In this document: positions 58,729-64,000 of the stretch, piece after piece
Layout: the number at the start of each line of letters is the position of its first letter
Numbering within the stretch: position 1 is the first letter of the stretch
NCBI GenBank assembly: GCA_041859875.1
Contig: JBFLFY010000011.1
Span: 1 to 64,000 of the forward strand
Direction: 5' to 3'
Source: Thermocaproicibacter sp041859875
Lineage (GTDB): Bacteria; Bacillota; Clostridia; Oscillospirales; Acutalibacteraceae
DNA: 64,000 nt
The notes under the pieces: generated by a model
The model's database searches: none
What the model was told of the DNA's origin: nothing
What the model saw: the letters and a program-made list of their open reading frames with translations, nothing else
Made by a program: the position numbers and the translations under genes

Positions 58729-60078
58729 TTAGTTTTCGTACAAAGACAAATACCCAGGTTCAAAAGAATCAACAGCCCATTTGCCATTCGTAAAAACGAA
58801 GCCTACCGTTCCTTCTGCCGGATGCGAAGAAGCACGATTGACTAATTTGTTCGTCGTAAAGTCCTGAATGGCGGCAGTGCAGGAATAAGTATAATTCATA
58901 TGTACATTGATGTGCGGGGTTTTGCTATCCCAGGTTCCCTCTTCGGTCGATTTAAAATTGCCTGTAGAAATCTTTATAAAGCCTTCTTCTTTTCCGTTGG
59001 AAAAAGCCTCTTTATTTCTTTCATAGTCGTCCTGCACACTTTCCCGGCCTTCCTGGTCGGTCGTTACGCTGCCCTGTATGGCACTGAAATCCTTGTGCGC
59101 AGACTCAGCATTAAAAAAGTCCTGCATGAATTTTTCCGCCTGGGAGCCTACCTGTTTTAAAGTTTCATCCTTGATGGAAAGATCCGTGCTAGAAAATATG
59201 ACATTTTGGTCCGGCGTTTCCACATCCACCTGATTGGTTTCGTCTTTCAGGTACGGAGCCGTACAGGTAATACTGTGGTTCCCTTTCAGCACGTTGTTCA
59301 GTTTATAGGTAATGATACCGTCACTGGAGTCCGCTTTGTCTTCATATTTGGCGTCAATTTTCTTAGAGTCAAATTCTGCTGTGGTTCCTTCCGGTACAGT
59401 AACTTCCATTGTCGGTACGATGAAGTCCTCTGTGGAAACTTTCCATGTGTCGAAAAACAGCAGCTGCTTCTGCGGCTGGCGCACCATCGTAAGCACAAAG
59501 AATTGAGGAGCATCGCTTTTCGGCTCATACTCCGCGAAAAAGGATTTTTGTGTTGCGCTGTCCGCTTTGGCTACAAGGCCCGCCGCGCCGAAGCCTAAGG
59601 TTTCAATTGCCTTTTTGGGTTTGGAAACGGTGTATGACTTGATGTTTTTGTACTTATCATTCTTGCTGCACGCTTTTACAAACTGGTCGTGGTTCACAAA
59701 ATCGCTGTCACTCACGTTCAAACTGGAATACATTTTGTCCCAATTTCCTGCCTTCATGGCATCCATATACTGGTTTGCAGCGTATTCCGGCGAACTGATG
59801 TGCGACCCCACTGCGATGAACGCCACAGCAGCACAAACTACAACGGCGCACGCAATGATTGCTCCTTTGACAGCAGGCTTCATTTTCCGCTTCGGCGCCT
59901 TTTTCACAGGCTGAACTGGCGCTGCTTGCTGGGCCGGCGCCTCTGACTGAACCGGCGCCGCTTGCTGAACAGGCGCTGTGGATTTCGGCTGCTGAGCATC
60001 CTTTTCCAGCCGCGCGCCACAGTTGCAGCAAAAGACCGCCGCATCATCATTTTGTGTGCCGCAGTTCTGACAAAACAT
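58729..60078 (-). CDS. Zinc-ribbon membrane protein with large extracellular part (TcaA-like layout)
   Basis: A 449-aa protein. ATG at 60078 with AAAGGAG upstream. N-terminal zinc ribbon FCQNCGTQNDDAAVFCCNCGARL, then a repetitive Pro/Val/Gln/Ala linker (units like PVQQAAPVQ), one membrane span (about 71-93, KGAIIACAVVVCAAVAFIAVG), and a ~350-residue extracytoplasmic region. This order resembles staphylococcal TcaA (zinc ribbon, TM, repeated outside domains), which acts in cell-wall stress. Sequence homology is not claimed. Shares strand and composition with the following zinc-ribbon gene. Confidence 0.8.
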   Translation of the reverse strand: MFCQNCGTQNDDAAVFCCNCGARLEKDAQQPKSTAPVQQAAPVQSEAPAQQAAPVQPVKKAPKRKMKPAVKGAIIACAVVVCAAVAFIAVGSHISSPEYAANQYMDAMKAGNWDKMYSSLNVSDSDFVNHDQFVKACSKNDKYKNIKSYTVSKPKKAIETLGFGAAGLVAKADSATQKSFFAEYEPKSDAPQFFVLTMVRQPQKQLLFFDTWKVSTEDFIVPTMEVTVPEGTTAEFDSKKIDAKYEDKADSSDGIITYKLNNVLKGNHSITCTAPYLKDETNQVDVETPDQNVIFSSTDLSIKDETLKQVGSQAEKFMQDFFNAESAHKDFSAIQGSVTTDQEGRESVQDDYERNKEAFSNGKEEGFIKISTGNFKSTEEGTWDSKTPHINVHMNYTYSCTAAIQDFTTNKLVNRASSHPAEGTVGFVFTNGKWAVDSFEPGYLSLYEN

Positions 60079-60451
60079 GAAAGTACCCTCTCCTTTTATT
60101 TTATCTAAACACCGGCATACCGCCCTTGCTTTTCGCACAAGCGCACCGCCGGTATTTTGGGCAGCAAAAACTAGGTATAAGGAAACCACCGCCGCTGCGC
60201 TCTCTGCAAAAACAGCCGGAACATTGCATCTTGAGCACGGTACTTTTAAAAGCGCTGGAACCAGTAAGGATATTTAACCACTCTGCAGCAGCATAGCCAT
60301 ATTATACCATTCAGTTAATTATTTTGTCAAATTTTTTCTTAATTTTCCAGTGCAGGATGCTTTGCTGCTTTTGCCTCCCGATGCCCTTCTCAAAGTCTAT
60401 GGCAGAGCGAAGGAAAGATAGAACCCAACTGAAAAGGAAATCCGGCGGAAG

Positions 60452-60498
60452 GTAAAAAAATATTCCCGGAAGCATCCCATAAAAGAGATACCCGGGAA
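60452..60498 (-). terminator. Terminator after the glycosyltransferase gene
   Basis: TTCCCGG (minus, 60498-60492) pairs with CCGGGAA (60469-60463), followed by TATTTTTTTACC. Confidence 0.8.
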
Positions 60499-60530
60499 CA
60501 TTTTCAGTCAGGCGCATTTGCCCGTCCGAT

Positions 60531-61490
60531 TTATATCTGCTGGTTTTCCGTGTCCTGTTTCGCTTCTTCATTCGTCCAAACATTTTTTATAATATAGACC
60601 GGCCTGTTTTTCACCTGCATATAAATGCGGGAAAGGTATTCACCGATGACACCCAGCGCAAGCAGGTTTAGGCCGCCCAGCAGCAAAATTAAAATCACAA
60701 TGGTTGCGTAGCCGGAAACGGATATGCCGAACGCCAGTTTCTGAATGAGTACGACAAAGGCATAAAGAAATGCCAGCGCGGCAATAATGAGGCCGGAATT
60801 GCGCACCGCTTTCAGCGGCAGAGTGGTAAACGAAATCAGCCCCTCCATCGCATACCGGAACAGTTTGTGAAAACTCCATTTTGTTGTGCCCGCGTTGCGC
60901 TCTTTGGCTTCGTAGGGAATGTATTTGGTAGAAAAGCCAATCCAGGAAAACAGGCCCTTGGAAAAGCGGTGGTATTCTGTCATCTGCAGCAGCGCCTCTA
61001 CCGCATTCCGGCGGAAGGTGCGAAAATCACTTGCGCCATCCACGAACTCCACCTCAGCGCTTTTGTTGATAATCTTATAAAACAAATGCTTAAAAACGCG
61101 CAGGACAAAGCCTTCTTTGCGCTGAGCCTGAAACGCGCAGACCTCATCGCATTCTGGGTCGGTTTCCAGAATACGCAGCATTTCCCGCGCAACGGCCGGG
61201 TCCTGCTGCAGGTCTGCGTCAATCAGCGTTACAAAATCCCCTCTGGCTGCTTTCAGCCCTGCATAAATAGCGGCGTCTTTCCCAAAATTCCGGGAGAAAG
61301 AAAGAACCTGAACCGCCGCGTCTTTTTGCCCGGTCAGCTCTTTCAGCACTTTTAAGGTTTTATCTTTGCTTCCGTCATCGACAAACACCATTTCATACGA
61401 TAAGCCGGCAAAGGCCTTTTTGACCGCCTCGAACATCGGGCGGATGTTTTCTTCTTCGTTATAGCAGGGAATCACGAATGAAATCTGCAT
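60531..61490 (-). CDS. Family 2 glycosyltransferase, GtrB/DPM1-like
   Basis: A 319-aa GT2 enzyme of the bactoprenol-sugar type. Catalytic part: ISFVIPCYNEEENI, VDDGSKDKT, LIDADLQQDP (the DxD metal motif), GASDFRTFRRNAV and the later WSFHKLFRYAMEGL. Two C-terminal helices (about 235-255 and 268-290) anchor it, as in GtrB. The product would be undecaprenyl-phosphate-sugar, used by a membrane glycosyltransferase. The next gene upstream is a candidate for that partner. Confidence 0.9.
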   Translation of the reverse strand: MQISFVIPCYNEEENIRPMFEAVKKAFAGLSYEMVFVDDGSKDKTLKVLKELTGQKDAAVQVLSFSRNFGKDAAIYAGLKAARGDFVTLIDADLQQDPAVAREMLRILETDPECDEVCAFQAQRKEGFVLRVFKHLFYKIINKSAEVEFVDGASDFRTFRRNAVEALLQMTEYHRFSKGLFSWIGFSTKYIPYEAKERNAGTTKWSFHKLFRYAMEGLISFTTLPLKAVRNSGLIIAALAFLYAFVVLIQKLAFGISVSGYATIVILILLLGGLNLLALGVIGEYLSRIYMQVKNRPVYIIKNVWTNEEAKQDTENQQI

Positions 61491-61549
61491 GGCAAGCCTC
61501 TTTTACACAAGAATAGTACCGCACACAGCACTGTAAACCCACAGGGGCT

Positions 61550-62884
61550 TTATTTCCCAAGGATGGAGTGGATTCCGTAATATTTTGCAACGGAAGCATT
61601 CGGCCATGATGTGGCATCTTTTTTGTCCAGGTATTTGAGGTAATTTATGGCGCTGTATTTTGTGGAAGGGTTCACCATAGGCACTGTGACATCCAGTTTT
61701 CCTTCCGCCTTGCACTGCTGCACAGTAGCAATATTCGCATTCATTGCAAGGTGCGTTTTGTAGATGTCATTCATCCCAAGGCAGCCGTCATAGAACGTGA
61801 CCATCAGCATTACAAGCGCAAAACTTGTCACTGCGGCACAGAACTTTGTTGAAAACAACTCCGCCATTAAAATTGCATCTACGGCAACTAAAAGCAGCAT
61901 ACTGCAGGATGCGGCACGCCCCGGGTAATAGCTTGCAACAATAAAAATGAAGTTTGCGCAGAGGGAACCGAAAGCAAAAAGGGCCGAAACAATCAGCTTT
62001 TCCTTGTTTGTTTTAAGGAAAACAGCAAAGACAAAGAGCACAAGAAATACAAGCGCCAGCAGCCAAAATGACTGGTACATGTTCAGCGCAGCCATAAAGT
62101 TTTTCCGGAAAAAGGACCATCCGCTTTTTGCAATTTTATTTTTCGTTTCGCCCGGCGCGGTAACCATAAGCACAAAGGCCACGGCAGCAGCAGCCAGCGC
62201 CAAAATAAAGTGAAGCGGCACTTTCTCTTTGTGGTAAAAACGAATCAGCAGAAGCAGTACAAAGGCCATAAAAATCACGGTAGCAGAAAGGTTTTCCAAA
62301 TATCCGCCGGCTGCGAAACCAAGCACTACATAAAGAATCTTCTGCCACAGTTTCCCGCACGTTTCCCGGTGCAGAAAGCACTGAATCAGCGGAATTAAGA
62401 ATGCCAGGCCGAAAATGATGCTCCAGAGGTAATTGCAGGAACCATCCTGCCAAAGGTTGACCTGCCCGAACACAGGCTCAAAAACCCATACAAGGCCGAA
62501 AATAGTAGCAAAAACAAGGTTGTTCCGGGTATTAGGCTCTTTGCAGATGGAATAAATCAGCAGAATTTGCAGCAGGAACATCCCGGCATTTACAAATTTA
62601 AAAATCGGATGCGGCAGGAACAGAAAAAGCTGCACAAAAAAATGAGTGATGGATCTTCCGTTCATCACTTTGTAATGTTCGCCGATGGAAGGAAAGATGT
62701 CCAAAACGCTGGTGATTCTCGCACCGGTGCTGTAGCTGAAACTGTAGCCGTAGTCATCCACGCACATCCCGGTTAAAAAATTGCAGGCAAGCAGTATCCC
62801 GAAAATTCCGATGCACAGGCACCAGAACAGGACTTTGGACTGATTTAGCTTTTTAAAAACCGTCATTTTATTCCCACTTTTCAT
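61550..62884 (-). CDS. Polytopic membrane protein, DUF6056/GtrC-like
   Basis: A 444-aa protein with about ten to eleven membrane helices. The first periplasmic loop has MCVDDYGYSFSY, an acidic motif as in GT-C type membrane glycosyltransferases. FGQVNLWQDGSCNYLW is a second conserved-looking loop, and GYLENLSATVIF a third. The family looks like DUF6056, often beside GtrB. Start may be 62884 or the ATG at 62866, which has a better-spaced GTGGG. It is 59 bp upstream of the GT2 gene, consistent with a two-gene surface-glycosylation unit. Confidence 0.75.
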   Translation of the reverse strand: MKSGNKMTVFKKLNQSKVLFWCLCIGIFGILLACNFLTGMCVDDYGYSFSYSTGARITSVLDIFPSIGEHYKVMNGRSITHFFVQLFLFLPHPIFKFVNAGMFLLQILLIYSICKEPNTRNNLVFATIFGLVWVFEPVFGQVNLWQDGSCNYLWSIIFGLAFLIPLIQCFLHRETCGKLWQKILYVVLGFAAGGYLENLSATVIFMAFVLLLLIRFYHKEKVPLHFILALAAAAVAFVLMVTAPGETKNKIAKSGWSFFRKNFMAALNMYQSFWLLALVFLVLFVFAVFLKTNKEKLIVSALFAFGSLCANFIFIVASYYPGRAASCSMLLLVAVDAILMAELFSTKFCAAVTSFALVMLMVTFYDGCLGMNDIYKTHLAMNANIATVQQCKAEGKLDVTVPMVNPSTKYSAINYLKYLDKKDATSWPNASVAKYYGIHSILGK

Positions 62885-62980
62885 TGCCTATTCAGCACAG
62901 ACTTCTTTCCCCGCGCTGTTTCTGAATTTTTCGTCTTTTTACAGTATATTATAATATAATTTACCATAGCGTTCAAGGCA

Positions 62981-63016
62981 AAAAATTCTGCTGCAAGACT
63001 TCCATCTTGCAGCAGA
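62981..63016 (-). terminator. Terminator of the isomerase gene
   Basis: TCTGCTGCAAGA (minus) pairs perfectly with TCTTGCAGCAGA (12 bp), loop of 6, then ATTTTTTGCC. Confidence 0.93.
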
Positions 63017-63045
63017 TTTTACTCGCAGGCTGCTAAACTCAGCCC

Positions 63046-64000
63046 TCAGTCAGCCGAATCAAACGGATTTTCATCCGCATAAGGGAGGTTCTTCGGCTGA
63101 TTGTAAAACGTATGTTCAATATTAAGGTAATGGAAAAGGGAGAAGAGTGCTTTTCCTACATGGCGGAACGCAACGGCGCCGTGGTGTGGGAATTGCTTTG
63201 CCACAAGCACATGGCGGTAAAAGCGGTCCATTTCCGGAACTGCAATGACCCCGATTCCACCGAAGGAGTGCGTCGCCGCAGGAAGGATTTCGCCCTGTGC
63301 GACGTATGCCTGCAGGTGGGCATCCGCTGTGCTCTGCAGCCGGAAAAGCGTAATGTCGCTTGGCGCAATGTCGCCCTCCAGCGTGCCGCGGGTAAAGTCC
63401 GGCGTGCCGCCGTTTTCCAGAATTCTGTTCTGAATCAGCTGATATTTTACCGCGCCCTTTTTCAGTTTGCAGAACGGTGTGTTGCCGCAGTGGAAGCCCA
63501 TAAAGGTATCTTTCTGGCGGTAACCCGACTTTGGCCCGATTTCTTCTTCATAAAGGTCTTTCGGCACACTGTTGTTCATATCCAGCAGCGTTACGGCGTC
63601 TTCCGTAACACACTCGCCGATGTATTCGCTCAGGGCACCGTAAATGTCGACTTCACAGGCGACCGGGATTCCGCGCCCCGTGAGGCGGCTGTTCACATAG
63701 CACGGCTCAAACCCGAACTGCTGCGGGAAAGCCGGCCAGCATTTGTCGGCAAAAGCCACATATTTGCGGGAGCCTTTATTTTGCTCCGCCCAGTCGAGCA
63801 GGGTCAGCTCAAACTGCGCCATACGGGGCAAAAGGTCCGGGAAGGTGTTCCCTTCTTTGCCCAGCTCTGTTTCCATGCTGTGTACAACTTCCGGAATGCG
63901 CGCGTCCCCCGCGTGCGCTTTGTAGGAAACCAGCAGGTCAAGCTCCGAATTTTCCTGAACTTCAACCCCCAGGTCATAAAGGGGCTGAATCGGCGCGTTG
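63046..64000 (-). CDS. L-fucose/L-arabinose isomerase family protein, C-terminal part
   Basis: The reading frame is open to the window edge, so at least 318 residues are encoded and the N-terminus lies outside. Features: LADKCWPAF-type segment (FADKCWPAFPQQFG), LTGRGIPVACEVDIYGALSEYIG and LLDMNNSVPKDLY. These are typical of the FucI/AraA-like isomerase family (COG2407). FMGFHCGNTPFCKLKKG and the late PHHGAVAFRHVGKALFSLFHYL are further family marks. The substrate (fucose, arabinose or another aldose) cannot be told. A perfect terminator follows the stop. Confidence 0.88.
   Translation of the reverse strand, partial: NAPIQPLYDLGVEVQENSELDLLVSYKAHAGDARIPEVVHSMETELGKEGNTFPDLLPRMAQFELTLLDWAEQNKGSRKYVAFADKCWPAFPQQFGFEPCYVNSRLTGRGIPVACEVDIYGALSEYIGECVTEDAVTLLDMNNSVPKDLYEEEIGPKSGYRQKDTFMGFHCGNTPFCKLKKGAVKYQLIQNRILENGGTPDFTRGTLEGDIAPSDITLFRLQSTADAHLQAYVAQGEILPAATHSFGGIGVIAVPEMDRFYRHVLVAKQFPHHGAVAFRHVGKALFSLFHYLNIEHTFYNQPKNLPYADENPFDSAD

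Noticed and set aside
60311..60583. 90-codon minus-strand ORF after the glycosyltransferase
   Set aside because: Contains the terminator of the upstream gene and overlaps that gene's end; no initiation signal.

Overview
The window reads as a chromosomal segment from an endospore-forming Clostridia-class Firmicute, most likely an Oscillospirales (Ruminococcaceae/Acutalibacteraceae-like) organism; that placement is inference. Direct support: sporulation and germination genes (gpr, spoIIP, spoVAE, spoVT, a gerA-type operon), a CIRCE-controlled hrcA-grpE-dnaK operon, strong GGAGG ribosome-binding sites, frequent TTG starts, and B. subtilis-like gene order in two blocks (dnaK-grpE-hrcA-hemW-lepA-...-spoIIP-gpr-rpsT and rimP-nusA-rnpM-ylxQ-infB-rbfA-nrnA-truB-ribF-rpsO-pnp). 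Most genes lie on the minus strand. No tRNA, CRISPR array, transposase or phage gene was recognised.

Layout. 0-9.3 kb: heat-shock operon, hemW, lepA, three small unknown genes, spoIIP, gpr and divergent rpsT. 9.3-13.2 kb: an iron-box-like promoter with a 50-residue membrane protein, a lone spoVAE, a two-gene ABC exporter and a zinc-ribbon membrane protein. 13.3-13.9 kb: an isolated 5S rRNA with its own promoter and terminator, and a probable new ~130-nt structured RNA on the other strand. 13.9-21.2 kb: phosphoglucomutase, a phosphodiesterase, three small unknown genes, a membrane protein, proBA, and a divergent unknown/XRE regulator pair. 21.2-33.1 kb: the pnp...rimP translation/RNA block and spoVT with a visible sigma-G promoter. 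33.1-38.1 kb: a lipoprotein, then the unit rpe - Rnf-like C, D, E, A - Nudix-like. 38.4-45.4 kb: G5/3D cell-wall protein, rplM-rpsI, bioY-DUF1284 with two BirA-like operators, DAHP synthase, and a tandem lipoprotein pair. 45.5-52.5 kb: secA and the ger operon. 52.5-64 kb: galE, a CpXC protein with asnB, a directly repeated element, two zinc-ribbon proteins, a GT2/polytopic membrane pair, and the C-terminal part of a FucI/AraA-like isomerase.

The most unusual content is the Rnf-like cluster. It keeps recognisable RnfC, D, E and A homologues but has no rnfG or rnfB beside it. By motif comparison it has lost the NADH/FMN loop of RnfC, the flavinylated threonine of RnfD and all four cysteines expected to hold the membrane [2Fe-2S] cluster between RnfA and RnfE, while RnfC keeps both [4Fe-4S] motifs. 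It sits between ribulose-phosphate epimerase and a protein with a degenerate Nudix box, behind one recognisable promoter. Other notable items are the solitary structured RNA at 13.7-13.8 kb, a family of dispersed hairpin-headed repeats often placed just after stop codons, the 57.2-57.8 kb duplicated element enclosing a GC-rich foldable core, and a second BirA-like operator with no biotin gene behind it.
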